In this document: in pieces, positions 1 to 8,821 of the stretch
Layout: each line of letters begins with the position of its first letter
Position numbering within the stretch: position 1 is the stretch's first letter
NCBI GenBank assembly: GCA_903925015.1
Contig: CAIYDY010000296.1
Coordinates: 1 to 37,631 of the forward strand
Origin: an uncultured Acidobacteriia bacterium
GTDB lineage: Bacteria > Acidobacteriota > Terriglobia > Bryobacterales > Bryobacteraceae
Reading direction: 5' to 3'
DNA: 37,631 nucleotides
The notes under the pieces: model-generated
Told to the model about the DNA's origin: nothing
Database searches by the model: none
The model's input: the letters and a program-made list of their open reading frames with translations, nothing else
Program-made: the position numbers and the translations under genes

Positions 1-531
1 GGGAATCCGGCTGGAACCGCCCACCAGCGTATTCAAAGCCGCTTTGACCACACCCAGCTTGGCGAGGGTAGCTCCCCGGCGGGACAGGGATACTCCCCGT
101 TCCAGCATGCGTTTTCGGACATCAACCGGCCCGCGCCATTCCGCTCGAACTACCGGATCGACCAGGACAAGACCAGCCACCAATTTCGGATAACGCTGCT
201 GGAAGATTCTGGCGATCAGCCCGCCGAAGGAGTGCCCGACGAGCACAATCGGGGTCTCCAATTTGCCACGGACCAGCAACCGGAGCAAGTCTGCGGCTGC
301 ATCGTCCGCGGTTTTTATGGTTGTTGAGGGGTCGCTCCAACCGAATCCAGCGCGGTCGTAGGCTGCAGTGGAGGTCGCAGACGAGACCAGATCCCGCACC
401 GGAGCCCAGCTGACCGAGCTGGCGGCGATTCCAGCTTCGAAGACTACGAGTGGACCGCCCGCGCCCTTTTCGTCGAGGTGCAATGCGCGTCCACCAACAT
501 CGACGAGTCGACCGGGGGGTGGTATCGGCAT
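1..531 (-). CDS. Alpha/beta hydrolase, C-terminal part outside the window
   Basis: The minus strand reads openly from an ATG at 531 to the window edge (177 codons), so the 3' end is missing. The N-terminal half of an alpha/beta-hydrolase fold is clear: a beta-strand block (PLVVFEAG, about residues 27-34), the family hallmark YDRAGFGWSD (58-67), and the nucleophile elbow GHSFGG with Ser101 as the expected catalytic serine. The acid and histidine of the triad would lie beyond the edge. No signal peptide is seen, so a cytoplasmic esterase or hydrolase is likely; the substrate cannot be told. The start lies 8 bases after the stop of the DUF2237 gene on the same strand, which suggests co-transcription. 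The family is secure, the exact reaction is not. Confidence 0.85.
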   Translation of the reverse strand, partial: MPIPPPGRLVDVGGRALHLDEKGAGGPLVVFEAGIAASSVSWAPVRDLVSSATSTAAYDRAGFGWSDPSTTIKTADDAAADLLRLLVRGKLETPIVLVGHSFGGLIARIFQQRYPKLVAGLVLVDPVVRAEWRGPVDVRKRMLERGVSLSRRGATLAKLGVVKAALNTLVGGSSRIP

Positions 532-539
532 GTTCGAAT

Positions 540-902
540 TTAGTTCAGGCGCGCGCACTTCAACAGCATTTCGAGGCTGACGACCTCAAGTGCGCGTTCG
601 TGGGTGGCTTCAAGGCGTACCGGTGCGATGACACCCGCTTCGAATGATTTCTTCCAGGGTTCGACGCAAACGCACCAGCCGTCGCCAGCTTCGAGTCCGG
701 GGAAGCCGTATTCGGGGCGAGGTGTGATCAAGTCATTGCCGATGGATGCCTGGTGGTGGAGGAATTCATCGGTGACGAGAACGCAAACGGTGTGTTTGCC
801 GATATCGTCGGGACCGCTATTGCACTTGCCGTCGCGATAGAAACCGGTGAGAGGGTCGACGCAGCAGGTTTGCAGGACGCGGCCTAGAACATTCTTTACC
901 AT
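540..902 (-). CDS. DUF2237 family protein
   Basis: This 120-residue protein matches the DUF2237 pattern along its whole length: NVLGRVLQTCC near the start, DPLTGFYRDGKCNSG (residues 16-30), the segment HTVCVLVTDEFL, GNDLITPRPEYGFPGL, GDGWCVCVEPW and a closing ATHERALEVV helix. Length is normal for the family. The several conserved cysteines and the WCVCV motif suggest a metal or redox site, but I know of no established function. It is the first gene of a short minus-strand unit with the downstream hydrolase and is divergent from the DUF4159 gene at 958. Confidence 0.88.
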   Translation of the reverse strand: MVKNVLGRVLQTCCVDPLTGFYRDGKCNSGPDDIGKHTVCVLVTDEFLHHQASIGNDLITPRPEYGFPGLEAGDGWCVCVEPWKKSFEAGVIAPVRLEATHERALEVVSLEMLLKCARLN

Positions 903-957
903 TTACCCCAGCTTACTGTATGTCGAACACCCGTAAATTCTGGCATGATGGAACCAC

Positions 958-1833
958 ATGCGTTTCCGTCCCTTGTTCTTCGTGCTGGCTGCAGCGGCGC
1001 TCCTGGTGACTGCGGCGTTTGCGCAGCGCGGGCGCGGTTTTGGAGGTGGCGGCTTCGGCGGGCGCGGCGGTTTGCGGTTTGATGGCCACGGCGAGGGTCC
1101 GAAAGCAGTCTTTCCCGTGAACGGCGAATTCCACTTTGTCCGCTTGGAGTACACGGACTTGCCGCAGTTCCACCGGCGTTTCGGATTCGGATCGCGGAAC
1201 GGTGAGGGCGACGGTTGGTGGCTGGTGGATTGGCCGGATGCGGACGAGCATTTCTCACAGGGCATGCAGCGCTTGACGCGGGTCGAAACCGGCGAACCCC
1301 GGCACATGCGGCTTGGCGACAACCGTATTTTCGACCACCCCTGGATTTACGCCACCCAGACGGGTTGGTGGGGACTGACCGACGTGGAGATCGTGAGGCT
1401 GCGGGAATATCTGCTGCGCGGCGGATTTCTGGTGGTGGACGACATGTGGGGGCCGGATCCCGAGCAGTACCAAGTCTTCACCTACACCATGAACCGGGTT
1501 TTCCCGGGAAAGCCGATCACGGAGGTGTCGGAATCGGACGCGGTGCTGCATGTCATGTACGACATCCAAGAGAAGGATCTATCGTTCATCCCCGGCACCC
1601 GCCACCTGCGGCGCGGGGCGAATGGGCAGGTGGAGGTCCAGCAACCGTTCGGGACGAAACCGGCTTGGCGCGCGATGTCGGACGACAAGGGCCGCATGAT
1701 CGTGTCCGTAAATTACAACACGGATATCGGGGATGCCTGGGAGTATGCCGATGCGCCGGAGTATCCGGAACATATGACGGCTCTGGCGTATCGGTACGGG
1801 ATTAATTATTTGGTGTATTCGATGACGCACTGA
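958..1833 (+). CDS. Secreted DUF4159 domain protein
   Basis: The 291-residue product begins with a typical Sec signal peptide (hydrophobic stretch to AAFAQ, residues 5-23). A short Gly/Arg-rich linker (about 24-45) follows, then a DUF4159 domain (about 55-288). Visible family features include FHFVRLEYTDLPQF, GDGWWLVDWPDADEHF, the segment PWIYATQTGWWGLT, and LREYLLRGGFLVVDDMWGP, which resembles the Rossmann-like or glutamine-amidotransferase-like core of the family. The end, NPYLVYSMTH-like (actual NYLVYSMTH), is also typical. DUF4159 proteins are common in Acidobacteriota and Planctomycetes and often sit near MoxR/DUF58 genes, but none is seen here. Function is unknown; a periplasmic location is inferred. 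The start was chosen for the signal peptide. Confidence 0.85.
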   Translation: MRFRPLFFVLAAAALLVTAAFAQRGRGFGGGGFGGRGGLRFDGHGEGPKAVFPVNGEFHFVRLEYTDLPQFHRRFGFGSRNGEGDGWWLVDWPDADEHFSQGMQRLTRVETGEPRHMRLGDNRIFDHPWIYATQTGWWGLTDVEIVRLREYLLRGGFLVVDDMWGPDPEQYQVFTYTMNRVFPGKPITEVSESDAVLHVMYDIQEKDLSFIPGTRHLRRGANGQVEVQQPFGTKPAWRAMSDDKGRMIVSVNYNTDIGDAWEYADAPEYPEHMTALAYRYGINYLVYSMTH

Positions 1834-1882
1834 GGTGTCGCGGCAGGGCTGAATGGGAACGGGTGGGTTGGAAGGGGAAACT

Positions 1883-1957
1883 TGGTAGCGCCAACGGGAA
1901 TCGAACCCGTATTTAAGCCTTGAGAGGGCTCTGTCCTAACCGTTAGACGATGGCGCC
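1883..1957 (-). tRNA. tRNA-Glu (anticodon CUC)
   Basis: Read on the minus strand, the segment folds as a standard cloverleaf. The acceptor stem is GGCGCCA with TGGCGCT (one terminal G-U pair). The anticodon stem GAGCC/GGCTT encloses the loop CTCTCAA, which gives anticodon CUC. The T arm is ACGGG-TTCGATT-CCCGT, followed by discriminator A and an encoded CCA at 1883-1885. It lies in the 192-base gap between two plus-strand genes and is transcribed against them. Confidence 0.96.
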
Positions 1958-2013
1958 ACGACTGTTCCCATGGTATCAAACTTTGACCTATGGGTGCAGC
2001 GCATCGCCCGCGC

Positions 2014-2019
2014 TAGACT
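2014..2019 (+). promoter_or_regulatory. Candidate -10 element TAGACT, 6 bases before the S9 peptidase ATG
   Basis: TAGACT ends exactly 6 bases before the ATG at 2026, so transcription would start at or next to the start codon (leaderless mRNA). The flanking GCGCTAGACTC is identical to the sequence before the gene at 8822. No convincing -35 box is present at 16-18 bases; a TTGACC at 1983-1988 is 25 bases away and too far. Confidence 0.4.
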
Positions 2020-2025
2020 CCAACC

Positions 2026-4020
2026 ATGCGCGCAATCACGCTCATTCTCCTTTTCGCCACCAACCTGACCGGCCAGCGGCTTCTCAACTTGGACGACCTG
2101 AACCGGATTCAGACGGTCGGCCCGCCCCAAGTTTCCCCCGACGGCAAGTGGATCCTCTACACCGTCGGTACCGTTGACAAGGCGGGCGACAAACGGGAAA
2201 CACACGTCTGGATGGTCGGTTGGAACGGGGCGGACCGGATCCAGCTCACCAACGGCACCGACGGCGAGAGCGCCCCGAAGTGGACTCCCGACGGCAAGTC
2301 GATCACATTCCTTTCTTCCCGCCCCGGCAAGGCCAAGGGAACGCAAATCTGGTTGCTGGACCGCCGTGGCGGAGAAGCAGTCCAGATGACGGAACTCAAG
2401 GAGAACATCTCCGACTACCAGTGGTCGCCGGACTCCAAGCGCCTGGCGATGGTCCTGAAAGCCAAGGAAGATTCGGAGGCGGATGCCAAGCCGGGTGCCA
2501 CTCCAGCGCCGCCCAAACCGATCGTCCTCGACCGCTACCACTTCAAGCAGGACATTCAGGGCTATCTGACGGGCACAGCGCGTTCCCGGATCCATATCTA
2601 TGATGTTGTAGCGAAGAAGGCCGAACCATTGACCCCGCTTGAGACATTCGACGAACAGGGGCCCGTCTGGTCGCCCGACGGGACGCGGATTGCCTTCGTC
2701 AGCAACCGCTCGGAGGATTGGGACCGGTCCCGGCACACGGACGTTTGGGTGGCCGACGCCAAGCCGAAGGCCGAGCCAATGCGAATCACCAACTATTCCG
2801 GTCCCAACGGCGGGCGCCTGGCATGGAGTCCCGACGGAAAGCTGATCGCGTATACCCAAGGCAGCGAGTCCAAATTGAGCGCCTACAACCAGAACGTACT
2901 TGCGGTGGCACCGGTGGACGGCGGACCCACCCGGCTTCTGACCGAAAAATTGGATCGCGGCGTTTCGTCACCCGAATTTACGGTGGACGGCAAGGGAATC
3001 ATGTTCTTGGCTGCGGATGACCGTTCAGAATATCCGGCGCGGGTCAGCGTGGCCGGTGGCCCAGTGGAGAAACTCCTGCCAATGGGTCGGGTGGTCTCGG
3101 CGCAATCGAGCGGGGGCGGCCATACGGCGGTCCTGAGTTCCTCCGACACCACAGCTCCAGAAATTTTCGCGTTCGAAGGCGGGTCCCTACGCAAGCTGAC
3201 CGGACACAACGACGCCCTCTTCGCCGAGTTGAAACTGGGATCAGTGGAAGACATCTCGTTCAAGAGCAAGGATGGTACCGAAGTCCACGGTCTTCTTATG
3301 CGCCCGCCGGACTATGCGGCAGGTTCCAAGGTTCCGACACTTCTTCGCATCCACGGCGGTCCCAACGGCCAGGACGCACACCAGTTCTTCTTTGAAAACC
3401 AATTTTTCGCCGCGCACGGCTATGCGGTCATCGCGATCAACTACCGGGGCAGTTCGGGTCGCGGCCAGAATTACGGCAAGGCTATTTTCGCCGATTGGGG
3501 CCACTTTGAAGTGGAGGACCTGCTGGCAGGGGTCGACCATGTGGTGAAAATGGGCTTGGCCGATCCCGAAAAACTGGGAATCGGCGGCTGGAGCTACGGT
3601 GGTATTCTCACGGATTACACCATCGCAGGCGACCAGCGCTTCAAGGCCGCCATCAGCGGGGCCGGGTCCGCCAACCAAATCACGATGTACGGCATCGACC
3701 AGTACACGCTTCAATATGACCAGGAAATCGGCGCGCCGTGGACCAACCCACAGAAGTGGATCGACATCTCCTACGCCTTCTTCCATGCCGACCGCATCCA
3801 CACACCCACCCTGTTCATGGGCGGCGACAAGGATTTCAACGTCCCTGTCCAAGGCGGCGAGCAGATGTACCAGGCGCTGCAGAGCTTGAAGGTGCCGACC
3901 CAGATGGTCATTTATCCGGGCCAGTTCCATGGGATTACGCGTCCCAGTTTTGTGCGGGACCGGTTGGAGCGCTACGTCGCCTGGTACGACAAGTGGATGA
4001 AACCCGCCAAGTCGAACTGA
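2026..4020 (+). CDS. Secreted S9 family peptidase (prolyl-oligopeptidase type)
   Basis: The product (664 residues) starts with a short signal peptide (residues 1-17, ending LTGQ). It carries an N-terminal propeller built from WD40-like/PD40 repeats, recognised by repeated PDGK or PDG motifs (QVSPDGKWILY near 37, WTPDGKSITF near 87, VWSPDGTRIAF near 215, AWSPDGKLIAY near 267). The C-terminal alpha/beta-hydrolase domain runs from about residue 405 to the end. The triad is visible: Ser523 in GGWSYGG, Asp603 in GDKDFNVP and His635 in GQFHG. Family members cleave short peptides, often after proline or with dipeptidyl- or acylaminoacyl-peptidase specificity; the exact specificity here is not readable. 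It is followed after 20 bases by an M20 dipeptidase, which suggests joint extracytoplasmic and cytoplasmic peptide breakdown. Confidence 0.93.
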   Translation: MRAITLILLFATNLTGQRLLNLDDLNRIQTVGPPQVSPDGKWILYTVGTVDKAGDKRETHVWMVGWNGADRIQLTNGTDGESAPKWTPDGKSITFLSSRPGKAKGTQIWLLDRRGGEAVQMTELKENISDYQWSPDSKRLAMVLKAKEDSEADAKPGATPAPPKPIVLDRYHFKQDIQGYLTGTARSRIHIYDVVAKKAEPLTPLETFDEQGPVWSPDGTRIAFVSNRSEDWDRSRHTDVWVADAKPKAEPMRITNYSGPNGGRLAWSPDGKLIAYTQGSESKLSAYNQNVLAVAPVDGGPTRLLTEKLDRGVSSPEFTVDGKGIMFLAADDRSEYPARVSVAGGPVEKLLPMGRVVSAQSSGGGHTAVLSSSDTTAPEIFAFEGGSLRKLTGHNDALFAELKLGSVEDISFKSKDGTEVHGLLMRPPDYAAGSKVPTLLRIHGGPNGQDAHQFFFENQFFAAHGYAVIAINYRGSSGRGQNYGKAIFADWGHFEVEDLLAGVDHVVKMGLADPEKLGIGGWSYGGILTDYTIAGDQRFKAAISGAGSANQITMYGIDQYTLQYDQEIGAPWTNPQKWIDISYAFFHADRIHTPTLFMGGDKDFNVPVQGGEQMYQALQSLKVPTQMVIYPGQFHGITRPSFVRDRLERYVAWYDKWMKPAKSN

Positions 4021-4040
4021 CGCGCTAATCTTAAAGCGAC

Positions 4041-5417
4041 ATGTCACTTGCAATCGACGCCTACGTCCAGAGCAATGAAGCCCGGTTTCTGGAAGAGCTG
4101 AAGGAGTTCCTTCGGATTCCTTCGATCTCGACGTTGCCGGAACACAATGGCGATACCCGCCGTGCCGCCGAATACGCAGCGGAAAAGCTGACGGCCGCTG
4201 GGCTGGAAAACGTCGAAGTGATACAGACCGAGCGCCATCCGCTGGTTTACGCCGATTGGCTGCACGCCCCCGGCATGCCGACGGTGCTCTGCTACGGCCA
4301 CTTCGACGTGCAACCCCCGGACCCGCTGGAGCTCTGGATTTCACCGCCGTTCGAGCCTACCGAACGCGACGGGAACCTCTACGCCCGTGGCTCGGCCGAC
4401 GACAAGGGCCAGATGTACTCGCACATCAAGGCGTTGGAAGCCTTGCGGGACGTCCACGGCACGCTGCCGTTGAATATCAAGGTGTTGCTGGAAGGCGAGG
4501 AGGAGGTTGGCGGACTTTCCGTCGCAGCCTACGTCGAGCACAACCCGGAGAAACTGCGCGCTGATATCGCGCTGGTTTCGGACACTGAAATGTACGAGCC
4601 GGGCATGCCGACGCTCAAAGTCGGCTTGCGGGGTCTGCTCTATATGGAAATCGAGGCGCAGGGTCCATCGCGGGACCTCCATTCCGGCGTTTACGGCGGT
4701 GCGGCGCCGAACGCAGTTTTCGGACTGATCGAATTGTTGTCGAAGGCCAAGGATGCTGACGGACACTTGCAGATTCCGGGCATCTACGAAACCGTGGACC
4801 CTCCGTCGGCTGCCGAAAAAACTAGCTGGGAGCAGTTGCCATTCGACGAAGCCGAATACTTGGCCTCCGAGGTTGGGTCGACGTCGCTCACCGGCGAGCC
4901 GGGCTATTCGGTGTTCGAGCGGACGTGGGCGCGCCCAACTCTGGAAGTTCACGGGATCGCGGGCGGCTTTACGGGAGCGGGTGCCAAGACCGTGATCCCG
5001 GCCAAAGCCGTAGCCAAGGTCAGCATCCGGTTGGTTCCGCGCCAGGACCCGGCGGTTGTGGAGGCTGCCGTGCGCCAATTCGTGGCCGACAATGCGCCGA
5101 AGGGAATTCGGTGCGAGGTTCGGGTGCTGAGTTCCGGTCCCGGCCTGATGGTGAACACGGATCATCCGGCGATCCGCGTGGCTGCCAAGGCCCTCAGTGA
5201 TGTTTTCGGAAAACCGACGGTCTTCACGCGGTCGGGCGGGTCCATCCCGATCGTGGGCGATTTCGCCACCCACCTGGGCATCCCGACCATCCTGATGGGC
5301 TTCGGACTCCCCGATGACGGGCTGCACTCGCCGAATGAGAAGTACAACATCCGGAATTATTTCGACGGCATCCGGACGGTCGCGCACTTCTTTGAGGAAT
5401 ACGGAAAGGCGTCCTAG
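4041..5417 (+). CDS. M20 family metallo-dipeptidase
   Basis: The 458-residue protein is a complete M20/CNDP-like dipeptidase. Expected zinc and catalytic residues are visible: His87 and Asp89 in GHFDVQPPDP, the bridging Asp120 in SADDKGQ, and Glu154/Glu155 in EGEEEVGG. A dimerisation (lid) domain occupies roughly residues 205-370, with the family motif DLHSGVYGG at its start. The last metal histidine lies in GLPDDGLHSPNEK. No signal peptide is present, so it should be cytoplasmic and hydrolyse dipeptides or similar amide substrates. It starts 20 bases after the S9 peptidase stop and is probably co-transcribed, though a TAATCT 9 bases before the ATG could be a separate -10. The sequence allows a carnosinase-like or general dipeptidase role. 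Confidence 0.93.
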   Translation: MSLAIDAYVQSNEARFLEELKEFLRIPSISTLPEHNGDTRRAAEYAAEKLTAAGLENVEVIQTERHPLVYADWLHAPGMPTVLCYGHFDVQPPDPLELWISPPFEPTERDGNLYARGSADDKGQMYSHIKALEALRDVHGTLPLNIKVLLEGEEEVGGLSVAAYVEHNPEKLRADIALVSDTEMYEPGMPTLKVGLRGLLYMEIEAQGPSRDLHSGVYGGAAPNAVFGLIELLSKAKDADGHLQIPGIYETVDPPSAAEKTSWEQLPFDEAEYLASEVGSTSLTGEPGYSVFERTWARPTLEVHGIAGGFTGAGAKTVIPAKAVAKVSIRLVPRQDPAVVEAAVRQFVADNAPKGIRCEVRVLSSGPGLMVNTDHPAIRVAAKALSDVFGKPTVFTRSGGSIPIVGDFATHLGIPTILMGFGLPDDGLHSPNEKYNIRNYFDGIRTVAHFFEEYGKAS

Positions 5418-5466
5418 GACAGGGTTACCCATGAAGCCCACCCCCACCTTGCGGTAGGGTCCTGTC
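5418..5466 (+). promoter_or_regulatory. Long inverted repeat in the M20-TonB intergenic region
   Basis: GACAGG (5418-5423) and ACCC (5427-5430), separated by GTT, pair with GGGT (5457-5460) and CCTGTC (5461-5466). The result is a 10-bp stem with a 3-base bulge and a 26-base loop. There is no T-tract, so it is not a clean terminator. It lies immediately before a second dyad (5466-5503). Confidence 0.45.
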
Positions 5467-5477
5467 TCTGATATTGT
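5449..5477 (+). promoter_or_regulatory. Candidate sigma-70-type promoter of the first TonB receptor
   Basis: TTGCGG (5449-5454) is separated by 17 bases from TATTGT (5472-5477), which places a start near 5484. The same -35 variant TTGCGG appears in front of the cobalamin riboswitch. The match to consensus is moderate. Confidence 0.4.
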
Positions 5478-5503
5478 GACCGGGAGCCGGTTATCTATCA
5501 GAG
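5466..5503 (+). promoter_or_regulatory. Nested hairpin that could cover the TonB receptor ribosome-binding site
   Basis: CTCTGATA (5466-5473) is a perfect 8-bp complement of TATCAGAG (5496-5503). Inside it, ACCGG (5479-5483) pairs with CCGGT (5487-5491) around GAG. The 3' arm contains the first bases of the Shine-Dalgarno sequence GAGAGG (5501-5506) that serves the ATG at 5511. A transcript entering from upstream could hide the site. A transcript starting near 5484 would lack the left arm. Confidence 0.5.
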
Positions 5504-5510
5504 AGGTTAC

Positions 5511-8500
5511 ATGAAACGAATTTTACGGGTACTCGCCCTCGGTCTGGGCGCGGTCGCCCTGCCCATGTTGGCGCAAACGTTCGGTGAAATCACCGGACGT
5601 GTCACAGACGGTTCCGGTGCGGCAGTCGCCGGCGCCAAAATTACGGTGGTCAGCGTGGCCACCAACGCAGTTCGCGAAGTAGCCACGGGAAACAGCGGGG
5701 ACTACACATTCACTTCCCTTCTGCCTGGCACTTACAACCTGAAGGTCGTCAAGGAAGGTTTCAAGTCCGACGAGGGTAAGAACATCGCCCTCGAAGTCCA
5801 GCAGACGCTGCGCTTGGACTTCGTTCTGACCATCGGCCAAGTTTCCGAATCTGTCACCGTCGAGGCCAACGCGGTCCAACTGCAGGCCGAGAATGCGACG
5901 CTGGGCACGGTCATCGATAACAGGCGCATTGTGGAATTGCCCCTCAACGGGCGCAACTACCTCCAATTGGTTGCCCTGACCCCGAACGCGACGACGCTTT
6001 CGCCATCCGCAGGCCAAGCCGGCTCCCGCCAGGGCGGCGACCGCGCCAGCCAATCGATCGCGGTCTCCGGCCAGCGCATCATGTTCGACAACTTTACGCT
6101 GGACGGCGTCAACAATACCGACCCGAACTTCAACACCTACGTGGTATTGCCCTCGATCGACGCGTTGCAGGAGTTCAAGGTTCAGACGGGTGTCTACCCG
6201 GCCGAATTCGGCCATGAGGCGACCCAGATAAACGTATCCACCAAGTCGGGCGGCAACGCCTACCACGGCGCGCTTTTCGAATTCCTGCGCAACGACAAGT
6301 TCGACGCCAAGCCCTACGCCTTCACCAGCAACGCGCCCGTGAAGAGCCCGTTTAAGTGGAACCAGTACGGCTTTGAACTCGACGGCCCGGTCCGCATCCC
6401 AAAATTGTTCAACGGCAAGGACAAGCTGTTCTTCCTCGCCAACAACGAAAGCTTCCGCCAGCGCCGCAACTTCAATGGGATCTACACGGTGCCCACCGCC
6501 GCAATGTTCAACGGCGACTTCAGCGGCATCTCGAACGTAATCTACGACCCGGGCAGCAAGGCTCCGTTCGCGGGCAACGTGATTCCTGCCAGCCGAATTG
6601 ACCCGATCTCGAAGAAGCTCCTCCAGTACTACCCTGCCGCCAACATCTCGACGCCGAAGATTTCCAACAACTACCAGCGAGTCGGCAGTGCCCCCATCAA
6701 CAAGGATCAATTCATCCTCCGGATGGACTGGATTGAGTCGTCCAAATCGCAGTGGTCTGGCCGGTATAGCTGGGGCGACGAAAACCAGGCAAATACGGGC
6801 ATCAACCTGGACGGCACGAAGATCCTGACGAACTTCGAGCAGTACATGGGTTCCAACACGCGCACGTTCTCCGCCAATACGGTGAACGAAGCGCGCTTCG
6901 GCTACACCCGTTTCTACAACTCCATCGGCACCTACCTCGCCTTCAACGAAGATGTTGTGAGCAAGGTTGGAATCCCGGGCCTGAAGCCGGGCGATCCCGT
7001 GGTTTGGGGCATTCCGAACGTCACGTTGATCGGCTACAGCGGCTTCGGCGATAGCACGGAAGGCCCGTACGCGAACGACAACAACACGTTGCAGTTCGTG
7101 GACAACTTCTCTTGGATCCGTGGCAAGCACACCTTCCGGTTCGGCGGCGAATACCGGCGCGAGCAGTTCAACCAAGTCGGCAACCAGTTTGCGCGCGGCC
7201 AGTTCACCTTCCAACCCAACGCGACGCAGAATCCTACCTTGAAAAACAACGGCGACACGTGGGGCGACTATCTGCTGGGCGACCTGTACCAGTCGGAAGC
7301 CGCGGTTGCCATTGCCAGCGCCAATTTTAAGCGGACCGGGTGGTCGTTCTATCTAGACGATACTTGGAAGCTGACGCCGAAGATCACGCTGGCACTCGGT
7401 CTCCGTTACGAACTGACGCCTCCGTTCGAGGACACGCTCAAGAACGCGTTCTCCGTCGGGATTCCGTTCGAGGACCGCACACCGAATGTGACCGACAAGA
7501 GCCGCTACCCGTTCTTCATCCGTGCCGGCGGTAAATGCGCTGATCCCTACTCCGGTATCAGCATCCGTTGGCCGCAGATCACAACGGTCTGCGACGGCAG
7601 CTTGGGTACCCGGTTGGTCCAGACCGACTACAACGATTTCGCACCCCGCATCGGCATCACCTACTCGCCAGATTCAAAGTGGGTTGTCCGTACAGGTGCC
7701 GGCATGTTCTACAACCAGGACACCGGCAACCCGCGCTTCGACATGGCCCGCAATGTCGCTGGCCGTATCCGCGTGAATTCCGACCTGCAGAACCCGACCC
7801 TGTTCTGGACCAACGCACTCTCCAGCATTTCGGGCGGCGTAGCAAACATCACCAACCCCTACGCGTTCGCCAACAAGTACGACCGCCGTACCTCCTATTC
7901 CTGGGAGTACCTGTTCAATCTGCAAAGGCAATTGGGCAACAACTGGGTGGCCGAAGCCGGCTACCTCGGCTCGATCAGCCGCAAGCTGGAGTTCCTCAGG
8001 GCCGTCAACGAGTCCGTTCCCGGCACCGTGGGCAACCAAGCCGCGCGTGCTCCGTATCCGAATTTCGGCCGCATCCAATTGGTTGACAATTCGGGCAATG
8101 CCGCATACAACTCGGGTTTCGTCAAGATCACCAAGCGCTTCAGCAACGGCTTCACGCTGCTGAGTTCGTACACGTGGTCGCGATCGATGGATGATTCGAG
8201 CGGCATCCGCGTCCAAGGCCAGGATACCCTGTTCCCGCAGAACAGCTATTGCCGGAAGTGCGAGTGGGCGGCTGGCAGGCTGGCGGAATCTTGACCGTCC
8301 AGACCGGCTTCCCTGTGACGATCACGGTCGGCGGCGCGGACCGCTCCGGCACTGGCGGCGGCTACGACCGTCCCAATGCAACCGGCGTAACGCCCTACGT
8401 TTCCAATCCTGTTCCCTCCTTTTGGTGGGACAAGGCGGCCTTTACCGCCAACGCCGCAGGCACTTTCGGCAACGTCGGGCGCAATTCCTTGGTAGGACCG

Positions 8501-8716
8501 AAGTACTTGACGCTCGACTTCTCAGCACACAAGGACTTCCCGATGTTCTACAAGGAAGGCCATTTGCTCCAGTTCCGCTTGGAAATGTTCAACGTGATGA
8601 ACCACCCTGTTTGGGGTATTCCGAACACGAATGTCACCTCCAGCGGCTTCGGCACCATTACCGGAACCGCCGTATCGATGCGCCAGATGCAGTTAGCGTT
8701 GAAATACGTGTTCTAA
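5511..8716 (+). pseudogene. TonB-dependent receptor with carboxypeptidase-regulatory-like domain, disrupted near 8270
   Basis: The gene begins with a signal peptide (residues 1-22). A carboxypeptidase-regulatory-like domain follows (GEITGRVTDGSGAAVAGAKI, about 25-110), then a plug (ELPLNGRNYLQLV near 142, LDGVNNTDPNF near 197) and a long beta-barrel, as in Oar-like outer-membrane receptors of Acidobacteriota. The first frame runs to a stop at 8294 (927 residues, ending CEWAAGRLAES). The rest of the barrel (GGWQAGGILTVQTGFPVTI through the terminal Phe in LKYVF) is in another frame, about 8249-8716. At the join, the usual block between the NSYC region and GGWQ (an AFD..R..F..S..Y.LP.GKG-type stretch of roughly 30-40 codons, present in the second receptor of this window) is absent. 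A deletion not divisible by three, rather than a single-base slip, explains both signs. Without the C-terminal strands the protein should not insert properly. An assembly error is possible. Confidence 0.82.
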
Positions 8717-8738
8717 ACGAAGTCGGTTTCGCCCTTCG

Positions 8739-8775
8739 AAAAAGCCCGGTGCCGATTGGTACCGGGCTTTTTCGT
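8739..8775 (+). terminator. Rho-independent terminator after the first TonB receptor
   Basis: AAGCCCGGTGCC pairs with GGTACCGGGCTT (12 bp, one G-U) around the loop GATT. A run of A precedes the stem and TTTTTCGTTTTT follows it. It begins about 23 bases after the receptor's stop. Confidence 0.92.
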
Positions 8776-8809
8776 TTTTGGCTGCTGTCAACATCCGCAA
8801 ATTTCGCGC

Positions 8810-8815
8810 TAGACT
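8810..8815 (+). promoter_or_regulatory. Candidate -10 element TAGACT, 6 bases before the ATG at 8822
   Basis: TAGACT lies in the same GCGCTAGACTC context and at the same 6-base distance from the ATG as before the S9 peptidase. A weak -35-like TGTCAA is at 8786-8791 (18-base spacer). Because a strong terminator lies just upstream, this gene needs its own promoter, which supports the call. Confidence 0.45.
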
Positions 8816-8821
8816 CAAGGA

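Noticed and set aside
1983-1988. TTGACC as the -35 box for the S9 peptidase
   Set aside because: The spacer to TAGACT is 25 bases, outside the usable range.
3241-4344. A 367-codon minus-strand frame across the S9/M20 junction
   Set aside because: It overlaps two well-supported genes and shows no motif.
5523-7214. A 563-codon open frame on the minus strand
   Set aside because: It is fully antisense to the TonB receptor, has the Val/Arg/Asp-rich composition of a GC-rich shadow frame and no domain or ribosome-binding site.
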